Source of the DNA: Saccopteryx bilineata
Lineage: Eukaryota; Chordata; Mammalia; Chiroptera; Emballonuridae
Length of the DNA stretch: 64,000 nucleotides
Assembly: GCF_036850765.1 (NCBI RefSeq)
Contig: NC_089495.1
Span: 195,069,847-195,133,846, forward strand
Direction: 5' to 3'
Positions 24,906-36,090 of the stretch are shown one piece after another. Each line of letters begins with the position of its first letter. Positions within the stretch are counted from its first letter, which is position 1. The position numbers and the translations under genes were made by a program. The notes under the pieces were generated by a model. The model searched no databases, was not told where the DNA came from, and saw only the letters and a list, made by a program, of their open reading frames with translations.

Positions 24906-25608
24906 TGTAGAGCCAGTAGCCACGGCCAGGGCCAGCATCAGAGCAGCCCAGCCCATGCAGGTTCGCATTGGATTCGGACAGTCGGTAAAGAAACCATGGA
25001 GCCAAAAACTGGTGGGCCATAGCCTTTAATCCTACCTTGCACCCGGCGGGCAAGTAAAAATACACACTGGGCTCCAAAACCCAGTCACACTCAGTGCTCA
25101 CAAAGCCACTGACTTATCCGAGTTTCCTAGAATCAAAGGTTTCTAGCTCACCAAACTTATTCTCCTCAGTTCCCCATCTCCTTCCTTATCCCAGATACAA
25201 ACTCTACACAAACTGGCATCTCACTCAGCACTCCGCCATCTTGGCTGCTTCTCCTGGCCTCCTCCACGTGGCCTTTCTCTGTTCTCCTCTGCTCTCTCTT
25301 GCTAATCTCAGGAACCAAGCGCACAAACTCCCGCTCCGTCCCTATTTTATAGTGTAGAAATCCAAATCCTTAATCCAATATACAAAATAGGGAAGTCTCT
25401 AATACAAAGTCACTTTCTGAGGCATGATTGGATTGTACCACCCCACATCAAAAAAGGGTAGGAAAGGCTTAATCCCAAAACCAAGCCCCAGGCTACAAGG
25501 ATTCCGCCTGCCTTTAGCCCACCCCAACACACATTAATATCACCTGGGCGACAGCCTCCTTGTGTTATCTTTAACAAAGTGAGCATAATACATTTTATCT
25601 GCCCAACA
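24906..25608 (-). mobile_element. Solo LTR, young ERV family (copy 5)
   Basis: Perfect 5-bp duplication ACTTT at 24901-24905 and 25609-25613. Inserted in older LTR unit I. Confidence 0.88.
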
Positions 25609-25959
25609 ACTTTCAACTCCAAATTCAGTGGAAGAGTGTGGCTCAGGGCCTCCGGTGTTGTAAGGTACCAAAAAGCTGCAAATTAATATTGATATTCTGG
25701 GAGGAAAGGTCAGGCTTTTCCATCAGGCTTTCCTGTCCTGTCCCTCCTTTAGGGAGGGGAGGGAGAGGAATGTAGAAGTCTCCTGATTTACAAGCATGAC
25801 TAGGATCATTTGGTTTTAAATTCTCTGAAAGGATTAAGGTTATCTGAGAAACTTCTCTTTCATTGGGAAACAGGATTTACATACCACCTTGCATTGATTG
25901 TAGTTCCTCCCCCTTCCTGGAATCTTTTTTTTTTTTTTTTCCTTCCTGGAATCTTTTTT

Positions 25960-26349
25960 TTTTTTTTTTTTAAACTTTTCAATTAGGCATTTTATTTTTA
26001 TTTTTTTATTTTTATTTTATTTTTTACAGAGACAGTGAGTCAGAAAAAGGGATAGAGAGGGACAGACAGACATGAACGGAGAGAGATGAGAAGCATCAAT
26101 CATTAGTTTTTTGTTGAGCGTTGCAACACCTTAGTTGTTCATTGATTGCTTTCTCATATGTGCCTTGACCGCGGGCCTTCAGCAGACCAAGTAACCCCTT
26201 GCTGGGTCCAGTGACCTTGGGTTCAAGTTGGTGGGCTTTTGCTCAAACCAGATGAACCCATGCTCAAGCTGGGGACCTCTGGGTCTTGAACCTGGGTCTT
26301 CCGCATCCCAGTCCAATGCTCTATCCACTGCGCCACCACCTGGTCAGGC
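25960..26349 (-). mobile_element. tRNA-derived SINE, 'CCTGACCAGG' class
   Basis: Minus-strand SINE with its tRNA-like head at the right end (GCGCCACCACCTGGTCAGGC). The direct repeat CCTTCCTGGAATCTT lies on both sides and occurs a third time inside the left poly-T, so the 5' side may hold two tails. Confidence 0.8.
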
Positions 26350-27127
26350 TCCTTCCTGGAATCTTGAGAGTAAAATACCTCTAGGCTAGTGAGGGAAGAG
26401 AGACCCTAAAAATCTTTGATTGTGTTACCTGAAAAGTCTTTCTTTTTCTTTCTTTTTTTTTTTTTTTACAGAGACAGAGAGTGGGATAGATAGGGACGGA
26501 CAGACAGGAACGGAGAGATGAGAAGCATCAATCATTAGTTTCTTGTTGCACATTGCAACACCTTAGTTGTTCATTGATTGCTTTCTCATATGTGCCTTGA
26601 CCGCAGGCCTTCAGCAGAGTAACCCCTTGCTCGAGCCAGCAACCTTGGGTCCAAGCTGGTGAGCTTTTGCTCAAACCAGATGTTGGGCAGATAAAATATA
26701 TTATGCTCACTTTGTTAAAGATGGCGCTGCCCACACAGAAGCCGTCGCCCAGGTGATATTAATGTGTGTTGGGGGCAGGCTGTGGGCAGACAGGATCCTT
26801 GAAGCCTGGGGCTTGGTTTTAGGACTAAGCCTTTCCCACCCTTTTTTGATGTGGGGTGGTACAATCCTATCATGCCTCAGAAAGTGACTTTGTATTAGAG
26901 ACTTCCCTATTTTGTATATTGGATTAAAGGTTTGGATTTCTACACTATAAAATAGGGGCAGAGTGGGAGCTTGCACTCTTGGTTCCTGAGATTAGCATTA
27001 GAGGAGAGAGCAGAAAGGAGAGCAGAGAGAGACTACGTGGAGGAGGCCAGGAGAAGCAGTCAAGATGGCGGAGTGTTGAGTGAGAAGCCAGTTTGTGTAG
27101 AGGAAGAGTTTGTGCAGAGTTTCTAGG

Positions 27128-28048
27128 TGTTGGGCAGATAAAATATATTATGCTCACTTTGTTAAAGATGACATTGCCCACGTGAGGTCATCGCCCAGGT
27201 GATATTAATGTGTGTTGAGAATCCTTGTAGCCTGGGGCTTGGTTTTGGGATTAAGCCTTTCCCACCCTTTTTGATGTAGGGCGGTACAATCCAATCATGC
27301 CTCAGAGAAGTAAGTTTGTATTAGAGACTTCCCTATTTTGTATATTGGATTAGAGGTTGTGAAGCTACAGTATAAAGTGGGGGCAAAACGGGAGTTTGGG
27401 CTCTTGGTTCCTGAGATTATCATTAGAAGAGAGTGCAGAGGAGAGCAGAGAAAGGCCACGTGGAGGAGGCCAGGAGAAGCAGCCAAGATGGTGGAGTGCT
27501 GAGTGAGATGCCAGGTTGTACAGAGTTTGTATCTGGGATAAGGAAGGAGATGGGGAACAGAGGTGAATAAGTCTGGTGAGCTAGAAACCTTTGATTCTAG
27601 GAAACTCGGATAAGTCAGTGGCTTTGTGAGCACTAAATGTGACTGAGTTTTGGAGCCCAGTGTGTATTTTTACTTGCCCGCCGGGTGCAAGCTAGAATTA
27701 AAGACTATGGCCCATGCCTGACCTGTGGTGGCGCAGTGGATAAAGCGTCGACCTGGAAATGCTGAGGTTGCCGGTTCGAAACCCTGGGCTTGCCTGGTCA
27801 AGGCACATATGGGAGTTGATGCTTCCAGCTCCTCCCCCTTTCTCTCTGTCTCTCTCTCCTCTCTCTCCCTCTCTCTCTCCTCTCTAAAAAAAAAAAAGAA
27901 TAAATAAATAAATAAATAAATAAAAAGAAGACTATGGCCCATCAGTTTTTGGCTCCGCTGTTTCTTTACCGACTGTCCGAATCCAATGCGAACCTGCATG
28001 GGCTGGGCTGCTGTGGTAGTGGCCCTGGCCCTGGCTTCTGGCTTTACA
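27128..28048 (+). mobile_element. LTR, young ERV family (copy 7), nested in copy 6
   Basis: Duplication CTAGG at 27123-27127 and 28049-28053. Carries a SINE at 27717-27930. Confidence 0.88.
27717..27930 (+). mobile_element. tRNA-derived SINE, short class, nested in LTR copy 7
   Basis: Head CCTGACCTGTGGTGGCGCAG, CT-rich middle and an (AAAT)n tail. The target duplication AGACTATGGCCCAT is present on both sides. Confidence 0.88.
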
Positions 28049-28482
28049 CTAGGAAACTCGGATAAGTCAGTAGCTTTGTGAGCACTGAATATGAGTGGGT
28101 TTTGGAGCCCAGTGTGTGTTTTACTTGCCCGCCGGGTGCAAGCTAGAATTAAAGAAGATGGCCCATCAGTTTTTGGCTCCGTTATTTCTTTACCAACTGT
28201 CCAAATCCAATGTGAACCTGCATGGGCTGGGCTGCTGTGATGGTGGCCGTGGCCACTGGCTTTACACCAGATGAGCCCGCACTCAGGCTGGCGACCTCGG
28301 GGTCTTGAACCTGGGTCCTCGGCATCCCAGTCAGATGCTCTATCCACTGCGCCACTGCTTGGTCAGGCTACCTTGAAAGTCTTAATGTTTCTGTGTATCC
28401 CCTAGACCAGTGGTCCCCAACCTTTTTTGGGCCACGGACTAGTTTAATGTCAGAAAATATTTTCACAAACCAGACTTTAGGG

Positions 28483-29030
28483 CAGGGGTCCCCAAACTTT
28501 TTTTTTTTTCTTTATTTTATTTATTCATTTTTAGAGAGGAGAGAGACAGAGGGAGGAGCTGGAAGCATCAACTCCCATATGTGCCTTGACCAGGCAAGCC
28601 CAGGGTTTCGAACCGGCGACCTCAGCATTTCCAGGTCAGCGCTTTATCCACTGCGCCACCACAGGTCAGGCGGTCCCCAAACTTTTTACACAGGGGGCCA
28701 GTTCACTGTCCCTTAGACCATTGGAGGGCCGGACTATAAAAAAAACTATGAACAAATCCCTATGCACACTGCACATATCTTATTTTAAAGTAAGAAAACA
28801 AAACGGGAACAAATACAATAATTAAAATAAAGAACAAGTAAATTTAAATCAACAAACTGACCAGTATTTCAATGGGAACTATAGGCCTGCTTTTGCCTAA
28901 TGAGATGGTCAATATGCTCCTCTCACTGAGCACCAATGAAAGAGGTGCCCCTTCGGAAGTGCGGCGGGGGCCGGATAAATGGCCTCAAGGGGCCGCATGC
29001 GGCCCGCCGGCCGTAGTTTGGGGACCCCTG
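28483..29030 (+). mobile_element. Non-autonomous hAT transposon (CAGGGGTCCCCAAAC termini), nested
   Basis: Termini CAGGGGTCCCCAAAC and GTTTGGGGACCCCTG with 8-bp duplication CTTTAGGG at 28475-28482 and 29031-29038. Carries a SINE at about 28497-28672. Confidence 0.88.
28497..28672 (-). mobile_element. tRNA-derived SINE, short class, nested in hAT
   Basis: Minus-strand copy with its head at the right (CCACCACAGGTCAGGC). The hAT sequence 'GGTCCCCAAACTTTT' is duplicated on both sides. Confidence 0.85.
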
Positions 29031-29268
29031 CTTTAGGGTGAGACAGATAAATGTATCACATGACTGAGTCAAGTGTCAAGAGTGAGTCTTAGACGGATAT
29101 AACAAAGGGAATCTGGTCATTTTTTAAAAATAAAACATCGTTCAGACTTAAATATAAATAAAACAAAAATAATGTAAGTTATTTATTCTTTCTCTGTGGA
29201 CCGGTACCAAATGGCCCACGGACCGGTACCGGTCCGCGGCCTGAGGGTTGGGGATCGCTGCCCTAGAC

Positions 29269-30307
29269 CAGTGGGAGTCAACCTGGTCCCTACCGCCCAT
29301 TAGTGCACGTTCCAGCTTTCATGGTGGTTGGTAGTGGAGCAACCAAAGCATAAATAAAAAGATTGATTTAACTATAGTAAGTTGTTTTATAAAGATTTAT
29401 TCTGCTAAACAGCAAAAATTCGACATAAAGTACTTGGTAAGTGTTGGGCAGATAAAATATATTATGCTCACTTTGTTAAAGATGGCGCTGCTCATTTGGA
29501 AGCCCGTTGCCCAGGTGATATTAATGTGTGTTGGGGGCGGGCTGTAGGCAGGCAGGATCCTTGTAGCCTGGGGCTTGGTTTTAGGACTAAGCCTTTCCCA
29601 CCCTTTTTGATGTGGGGTGGTGCAATCCCATCATGCCTCAGGTAAGTGACCCCTGTATTAGAGACTTCCCTATTTTGTATATTGGATTAAAGGTTTTGAT
29701 TTCTGCATTATAAAGTGGGGCAGACTGGGAGTTTGCTCTCTGGGCTCCTGAGATTAGCATTAGAGAGCAGAGAGCAAAGTAAGGCCACATGGAGGAGAGG
29801 AGAGACAGCCAAGATGGCGGAGTGCTGAAAGAGAAGCCAGTTCGTGCAGAGTTTGTGTAGAGAGAAGGAGCTGGGGAACAGAGGTGAATAAGGCTGTTGA
29901 GCTAGAAACCTTTGATCCTAGGAAACTCGGATAAGTCAGTAGCTTTGTGAGCACTGAATGAGTGGGTTTTGGAGCCCATTGTGTGTTTTTACTTGCCCGC
30001 TGGGTGCAAGCTAGGATTAAAGCTAATGGCCCACCAGTTCTTGGCTCCGTTGTTTCATTACCATCTGTCCAAATCCAATGCGAACCTGCATGTGAATGGC
30101 CACAATGGTGGTTCCTGGCTTTACAGTAAGTAATTATTATTATATGCTTTAACTTGCTGTAACTCTGCTTCATAAATTTGATAAAGTAAAGTTACTTCCC
30201 TACTTTATAAATCACCATTACTGTGGAACCGGTGGGCGGTTAGAAAATTTTACTACTAACAGAGATACAAAAGTGGGCGGTAGGTATAACAAGGTTGACT
30301 ACCCCTG
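29269..30307 (+). mobile_element. Non-autonomous hAT transposon (CAGTGGGAGTCAACC termini)
   Basis: Termini CAGTGGGAGTCAACCTGG and AACAAGGTTGACTACCCCTG; duplication CCCTAGAC at 29261-29268 and 30308-30315. Interrupted by an LTR at 29442-30125. Confidence 0.85.
29442..30125 (+). mobile_element. Solo LTR, young ERV family (copy 8), nested in hAT
   Basis: Perfect duplication GTAAG at 29437-29441 and 30126-30130. Confidence 0.88.
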
Positions 30308-31266
30308 CCCTAGACAAATGTAATAATCTTGTTAATAATTGTGCCATGACGTCATGCTCTCCCCTGCCTGCGTGTGATCAAGGGTATATAAGCAGCCCCG
30401 GAACTATTTTGGGGGCTGCACGATCTGGGCCTGCGGATGCCCCGTGTCGGCCATATGCGGCTGGCATATTTAAACTTTCCTCTTTTAATAAAACTCTTCA
30501 AAATTTATCTGGACTGGGTGTCTCTGCGTAGACTCGATGAAGTGAGGTATGGTGCCTTTCAGAATCTGGGGTGTGGTACTTTATAACACTGGGACAAGCT
30601 GAGAAGCACTTGGTGTCTATGCATGACCCTTGTCACGCTGGACTCCTGGGGGCAGACACACATGGCCAGCTAGAACAGAGTCTCCTCCTCTGAGAAGGTT
30701 CTGGACAAGAAGAGCCTCAGAGTGGCCAGAGAGTGTCCCCAAGTGATCAGTGACCCTGGCTACTCAACCCCCCAGGTACATGGAACAGAGCCTACTGATA
30801 TTACATCAGGGTTACAGTTTGGCAAAAACCCCTCTGCTGGAGAACGCTCTGTCTCTGGGAGGGGCCTGGCAGCAGCCGCTGTTCCCAATTAAACACTGTT
30901 GGTCAAATCTGTAAATATGATATATGTTTGCTCGCTTATAGTTTGCATTGGGTTTGGGGGACAGGCTGTAAGCCTGCAAAGTTGTTATAACCTAAGGCTT
31001 AGTTTTAAAAACTAAGCTTTTCCCCACACCCTTGACTGTTGCATGATATGGGGTAGTGCACTCTCATGAGGAATCCCATTATGCCTCAGATAAGTGACTT
31101 TGTATCAGAGACTTTCTTGTTTGTATATTGGATTAAAGGTTTTGATTTCTACACTATAAAGGAAAGCAGAGAAAGGCCACGTGGAGGAGAGGAGAAGCAG
31201 CCAAGATGGCGGAGTGCTGAAGGAGAAGCCAGTTTGTGCAGAGAGAAGGAAATGGAGAACAGAGGT

Positions 31267-32254
31267 TGTAAAGCCAGTAGCCACGGCCACCATCACAGCC
31301 ACCTGGCCCATGCAGGTTCACATCTGATTCGGACAGATGGTAATGAAACAACGGATCCAAGAACTGGTGGGCCATTACATTTAATCCTAGCTTGCACCCG
31401 GTGGGCAAGAAATACACACACTGGGAAAACACTTCCCTTTCCATTCAGGGCTCCCAAAGCCACTGACTTATCTGAGTTTCCTAGAATCAAAGGTTTGTAC
31501 CTCACTAGCCTTATTCATCTCTGTTCCCCATCTCCTTCCTTCTCCCTGCGCAAACTGTGCACAAACTGGCTTCTCCTTCAGCACTCCACCATCTTGGCTG
31601 CCTCTCCTCTCCTTCATGTGGCCTTTCACTGCTCTCTACTCTAATGCTAATCCCAGGAACTGAGAGAGAGCAAGCTCTGGTCTGCCCCATTTTATAGTGT
31701 AGAAATAAAAACCTTTAATCCAATATACAAACAAGGAAGTCTCTGATACAAAGTCACTTAGGGTGGGAAAGCCTTAGTCTTAAAACTAAGCCTTAGGGGC
31801 CCTGGCCGGTTAGCTCAGTCAGTGGTAGAGCGTCGGCCTGGCATGCGGAAGTCCCAGGTTCGATTCTCGGCCAGGGCACACAGGAGAAGCGCCCATCTGC
31901 TTCTCTACCCCTCCCCCTCTCCTTCCTGTCTGTCTCTCTCTTCCCCTCCTGCAGCCAAGGCTCCATTGGAGCAAAGACGGCCCGGGCACTGGGGATGGCT
32001 CCATGGCCTCTGCCTCAGGCGCTAGAGTGGCTCTAGTTGTGACAGAGCCACGCCCCAGATGGGCAGAGCATCGCCCCCTGGTGGGCATGCCGGGTGGATC
32101 CCGGTCGGGCGCATGCGGGAGTCTGTCTAACTGCCTCCCCGTATCCAGCTTCAGAAAAAACTAAGCCTTAGGGTATAACAACCCTGCCCACACCCAACGC
32201 AAACTATAAGTGAGCAAACCTATATATCATATTTATAAACTTATTTGACCAACA
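31267..32254 (-). mobile_element. LTR, variant subfamily (copy 10), inverted inside copy 9
   Basis: Duplication GAGGT at 31262-31266 and 32255-32259. Same variant U3 as its host copy. Carries a long-class SINE at 31799-32160. Confidence 0.85.
31799..32160 (+). mobile_element. tRNA-derived SINE, long 'CCCTGGCCGGTT' class, nested in LTR
   Basis: tRNA-like head (GTTAGCTCAG ... GGTTCGATTC) followed by a ~230-bp body shared with the other long copies. The duplication AACTAAGCCTTAGGG lies on both sides. Confidence 0.85.
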
Positions 32255-32655
32255 GAGGTGAATAAGGCTGGTGAGGTACAAACCTTTGATTCTAGGAAAC
32301 TTGGATAAGTCAGTGGCTTTGGGAGCCCTGAATGGAAAGGGAAGTGTTTTCTCACTGTGTGTATTTCTTGCCAGCCGGATGCAAGCTAGGATTAAAGCTA
32401 ATGACCCACTAGTTCTTGGCTCCGTTGTTTCATTACCGTCTATTCGAATCAAATGTGAACCTGCATGGGCCAGGCGGCTACTGGCTTTACAGCCACATAC
32501 TTTAAGACCGCAGGGCTCACCCTGGGCACCTCCTCCAGCATCTCAGGGTCATTTCACTAATGTCATGCAGCCCCAGACCTTCTCGTCTTCCCCATCGTTC
32601 TTGCTCTTTCCCCTCCACCTTATGCAGAGTTGAAAATGCCGTTAATAAGGCAGTA

Positions 32656-33020
32656 GGTGATTTATTTATTTGTTTATTTTCTTCTTCCTTTTTTTTTTTT
32701 GCAGGGACGGAGAGTCAGAGAGAGGGATAGATAGGGATAGACAGACAGGAACAGAGGGAGATGAGAAGCATCAATCATCAGTTTTTCGTTGCAACACCTT
32801 AGTTGTTCATTGATTGCTCTCTCATATGTGCCTTGACCGTGGGCCTTCAGCAGACTGAGTAACCCCTTGCTTGAGCCAGTGTCCTTGGGCTTAATAAGCT
32901 AGTGAGCTTTTTGCTCAAGCCAGATGAGCCCGCGCTCAAGCCGGCGACCTCGGGGTCTCGACCCTGAGTCTTCAGCATCCCGGTCCGATGCTCTATCCAC
33001 TGCGCCACCGCCTGGTCAGG
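32656..33020 (-). mobile_element. tRNA-derived SINE, 'CCTGACCAGG' class
   Basis: Minus strand; head GCGCCACCGCCTGGTCAGGC. GCA(G/A)TAGGTGATTTA is duplicated. Confidence 0.85.
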
Positions 33021-33673
33021 CAAGCAATAGGTGATTTAGACAATATCACCCAAAAGGCCTTGGAAGCCTTACAAGCTCCAATCTCCTTCCTTTTTACAGA
33101 TGGTTAAACTATAGGCCAGAGACTGAGGCTAGAACACAACCCAGAGGGCAGCTGCCCTGTGCTCACAGTGGGTGTGAGAACGGTCTAGACAACTTTTACC
33201 TCATGACTACTGTGCATACAAACACCACTCCTATAATTACAGCCTATCCAAAGGTCAGTCTTGGGAGTGGGAGGCTGAACCCATGACCCCCAGGGAAGCT
33301 GGAAGGTCTAGATGCCTGCTCTCCCGGCCTCCTCTGCAGTCACTCCTGCATCATACGACACGTGCACAGGCTCCGTCGTGGATGTAGGGACTAGTGACAG
33401 TAGGAAGCAGACACAGAGGAAGGAAGAAATTAGAATTTATACCTGCAGCTGGAAGAGGAGTGGAAGTGATGTCAAAGGCTATGGAAGTGCTAGCTGGACA
33501 GGATGTGACGTCAACTTGCCCAGAGGCAGCAGAGGTGTGCTCTGTTGTGATTCGGGAGTAAAAGATAATGGGACAGATATTATGGATGAATTAGTGTCTC
33601 CATAAAAACACCAAGCTGAGGAAAGGGAAGACATAGTACTACTACCTAGTGTGAAAAAGCTGAGAACGTAAAC
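33021..33673. other. Intergenic stretch, no gene seen
   Basis: Single-copy-looking sequence between a SINE and a hAT. Short open frames on both strands carry no recognisable domain. Confidence 0.45.
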
Positions 33674-34261
33674 CAGGGATCCCCAAACTATGGCCCATGG
33701 GCCGTATGCGGCCCCCTGAGGCCATTTATCAGGCTCCCACCGCACTTCCAGAAGGGGCACCTCTTTCATTGGTGGTCAGTGACAGGAGCACATTGACCAT
33801 CTCATTAGCCAAAAGCAGGCCCATAGTTCCCATTGAAATACTAGTCAGGACCTGTGGTGGCATAGTGGATAAAGCGTCGACCTGGAAATGCTGAGGTCGC
33901 CAGTTCGAAACCCTAGGCTTGCCTGGTCAAGGCACATATGGGAGTTGATGCTTCCAGCTCCTCCCCCCTTCTCTCTCTCTGTCTCTCCTCTCTCTCTCTC
34001 TCTGTCTCTCTCCTTCTAAAATGAATAAACTTAAAAACAAACAAACATACAAACAAAAAGAAATACTGGTCAGTTTGTTGATTTAAATTTACTTGTTCTT
34101 TATTTTAAATATTTATTTGTTCCCGTTTTGTTTTTTTACTTTAAAATAAGATATGTGCAGTGTGCATAGGGATTTGTTCATAGTTTTTTTTATAGTCCGG
34201 CCCTTCAACGGTCTGAGGGACAGTGAACTGGCCCCCTGTGTAAAAAGTTTGGGGACCCCTG
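33674..34261 (+). mobile_element. Non-autonomous hAT transposon with nested SINE
   Basis: Termini CAGGGATCCCCAAAC and GTTTGGGGACCCCTG; 8-bp flanks ACGTAAAC and ACGTAACC differ at one base. A short-class SINE sits at 33848-34062. Confidence 0.82.
33848..34062 (+). mobile_element. tRNA-derived SINE, short class, nested in hAT
   Basis: Head GACCTGTGGTGGCATAGTGG and an A-rich (AAAC)n tail. The hAT sequence GAAATACT(A/G)GTCAG is duplicated at both ends. Confidence 0.85.
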
Positions 34262-34637
34262 ACGTAACCTGTGATTACAATAGGGGCAGAAAAATAATTC
34301 AGGTTTATCAAAAGTGACCTTGTGAAATAAATTACTGCTCATGGAGAAACTGACAGGAGAGGCGTCTTGCCGCATAGCTTGCTAGAAGAAGGCACTTTAC
34401 TGGGGATATATGTCCATGGTGACTGGGGAGGTGGCACCATATATGCCATCCCCTTTGCAATTGCCAGTGGAAAGATTCCCTGGAATTTCATGGGGAGTTT
34501 GGAATTCTATGAAAATCCACAACGTAGGGGATGTTGGTATGCTGATGACTGCTCACTGTGTGGACTTTCCTTCTTATGTTTTAACACCTTCCTAGTTGAG
34601 CTCTTGTGAGGTATGAATAAGACTATACAACTAACAG

Positions 34638-34997
34638 GCTCCTGGCCGGTTGGCTCAGTAGTAGAGTGTCGACCCGGCGTGTGGAAGTCCCAGATTCGAT
34701 TCCCGGCCAGGGCACACAGGAGAGGTGTCCATCTGCTTCTCCACCCTTCCCCGTCTCCTTTCTCTCTATTTCTCTCTTCCCCTCCCGCAGCCAAGCCTCC
34801 ATTGGAGCAAAGTTGGCCCGGGCGCTGAGGACGGCTCCATGGCCTCCGCCTCAGGTACTAGAATGGCTCCAATTGCAGTGGAGCAATGCCCCAGATGGGG
34901 GCGAGCATCACCCCCTGGTGGGCATGCCAGGTGGATCTCGATCAGGCACATGTGGGAGTCAGTCTTTCTACCCCCACCCCCACCCCCGCTTCTCACT

Positions 34998-35032
<35 letters not shown>
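34638..35032 (+). mobile_element. tRNA-derived SINE, long class, ending in (GT)n
   Basis: Head TCCTGGCCGGTTGGCTCAGT and the typical body, followed by a C-rich run and a (GT)n stretch near 34999-35032. Confidence 0.8.
34999..35032. repeat. (GT)n microsatellite
   Basis: Uninterrupted GT dinucleotides at the end of a long-class SINE. Confidence 0.85.
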
Positions 35033-35033
<1 letters not shown>

Positions 35034-36090
35034 AGAGGGGGAGACTATATAGCTAACGTACTCAGCACAGGACCTGGAACAGGGAAAACTAAATACTGTA
35101 CAACATCAACTCATAAACTACTCTTACCGTCAATGGCGTAATTTGTATTTGTCAGGCCAGAAGTTTAGGCACATCTCTCATTCATATGCCAAGGTGCTCT
35201 GGTCTCAAAGCTCTGGCCCAGTCCAGCTGACCCCTGGAGAATGAACGGGAAGCCCTGGCTGGTGTGCTCCCGGCGAGAAGCGGGCCAGTGCTCCCAGTCC
35301 TGTCTCCCCAAGCTTCTGCCCCTCACTTCCACTCACAGCAGGAGCCCGACACAAAAGTTGTTTCAGGGCCAGAATGTCAGGGCTAGATGGCACTTCCAAA
35401 ATAATTGCATCCAAACCCTCAAACTGAATAGACAACTGAGGCTCAGAGAGGGAGGGAGATTTGTCTGAGGTCACCCGGCAAATTGGGAGGCAAAGTGGGG
35501 CCGGAACTCGGGTCTGCAGACCCCCAAGCCTGTGCTTCTCCCACTCCACCCACCATGCTCCTCCTCCCATGGCCTTGGTCTTCCTGGACAGCTTGCTTGT
35601 CCAAGGGCAGTGTGGGGTAGGGGGGCAACATTAGAGCCACGAGGTCGTTCAAGTTTGTCCAACATATACCCTCCACGTTGGCCAGCCCTGTCCCCAACTT
35701 GATGTCTCCAGAGAACACTGTTCAACATTTCTACTGAGGATCAAGGACTTGGTGTGTCTTGTCTCTTCATTCACATCTTAAAATAGAAAGTTGGGATAGG
35801 ACATTGCTTAACCCAAAGGCATTATATGTGTTAATGGCATGAACCAGTGAAATTTCCAGATTCCCATTTCCTGGTGATACGGAGACTGTAGTTCTCGGGC
35901 TGATTACCGGGTTTCTGACATTAAGCCGCAGGAAGGAGCCTCCTGCTCCTGCCCCCTTGCTCTCCAGCGCACCAGGATCAGCTCCCGTGAGGCCCTCTAA
36001 CCCCACCCTCACTGGGGAGAGGGGGCCCCAACTCCACACCCTCCGCCAGGAGCTTCCAGAACACAGAAGTCATAGGAACCATACAAATGG
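35033..36090. other. 3' flank of PI3, single-copy with a MIR-like patch
   Basis: MIR-like 'ACTGAGGCTCAGAGAGG' at about 35437-35455. Overlapping frames on both strands lack domain signals. Confidence 0.45.

Larger units (their letters stand above)
22534..25655 (+). mobile_element. Older LTR-like unit I, split by three younger LTRs
   Basis: Begins TGTGATAAGG. With the insertions removed it resembles unit II (25656-30588): a shared 'TCCTGGA.TC.TGAGAGT' block, a TATATAA box, AATAAAGCTCC and a GGTGTCTCT tract typical of an LTR R/U5 region. Younger LTRs at 23077-23762, 24033-24745 and 24906-25608 interrupt it. The right boundary is inferred from the start of unit II. Confidence 0.5.
26681..28266 (+). 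mobile_element. LTR, young ERV family (copy 6), itself interrupted by copy 7
   Basis: Duplication CCAGA at 26676-26680 and 28267-28271. Interrupted at 27128-28048. Compared with other copies, about 75 bp just before the break is missing. Confidence 0.85.
26444..28370 (-). mobile_element. SINE split by a nested LTR
   Basis: The left part 26444-26680 and the right part 28267-28370 join into one 'CCTGACCAGG'-class SINE once the LTR at 26681-28266 is removed. The CCAGA duplication at the break confirms the insertion. Flanks CCTGAAAAGTCT and CCTTGAAAGTCT are its target duplication. Confidence 0.8.
28408..29260 (+). mobile_element. Non-autonomous hAT transposon (CAGTGGTCCCCAACC termini)
   Basis: Inverted termini CAGTGGTCCCCAACC and GGTTGGGGATCGCTG with 8-bp duplication CCCTAGAC at 28400-28407 and 29261-29268. 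A second hAT (28483-29030) is inserted in it. No transposase frame. Confidence 0.85.
25656..30588 (+). mobile_element. Older LTR-like unit II, expanded by nested insertions
   Basis: Begins TGTTGTAAGG and ends CTTTATAACA. Its promoter/R part near 30360-30540 shows TATATAAGCAG, AATAAAACTC and GGTGTCTCTG. Insertions inside it are SINEs at 25960-26349 and 26444-28370 (the latter carrying LTRs), a hAT at 28408-29260 and a hAT at 29269-30307. Only part of its roughly 4.9 kb is original sequence. TG/CA ends and the R/U5-like tail support an ERV LTR; the family is not identified. Confidence 0.5.
30897..32491 (+). mobile_element. LTR, variant subfamily (copy 9), interrupted by an inverted copy
   Basis: Starts TGTTGGTCAAAT and ends TGGCTTTACA. 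Its first ~200 bp (U3) diverges strongly from the main family, while the second half matches. Split by the LTR at 31267-32254. Flanks AACAC and GCCAC match only partly. Confidence 0.75.

Noticed and set aside
26681..32491. Possible intact provirus between same-family LTRs
   Set aside because: No gag, pol or env-like frames lie between any LTR pair. Each LTR has its own distinct target duplication, so they are separate solo insertions.
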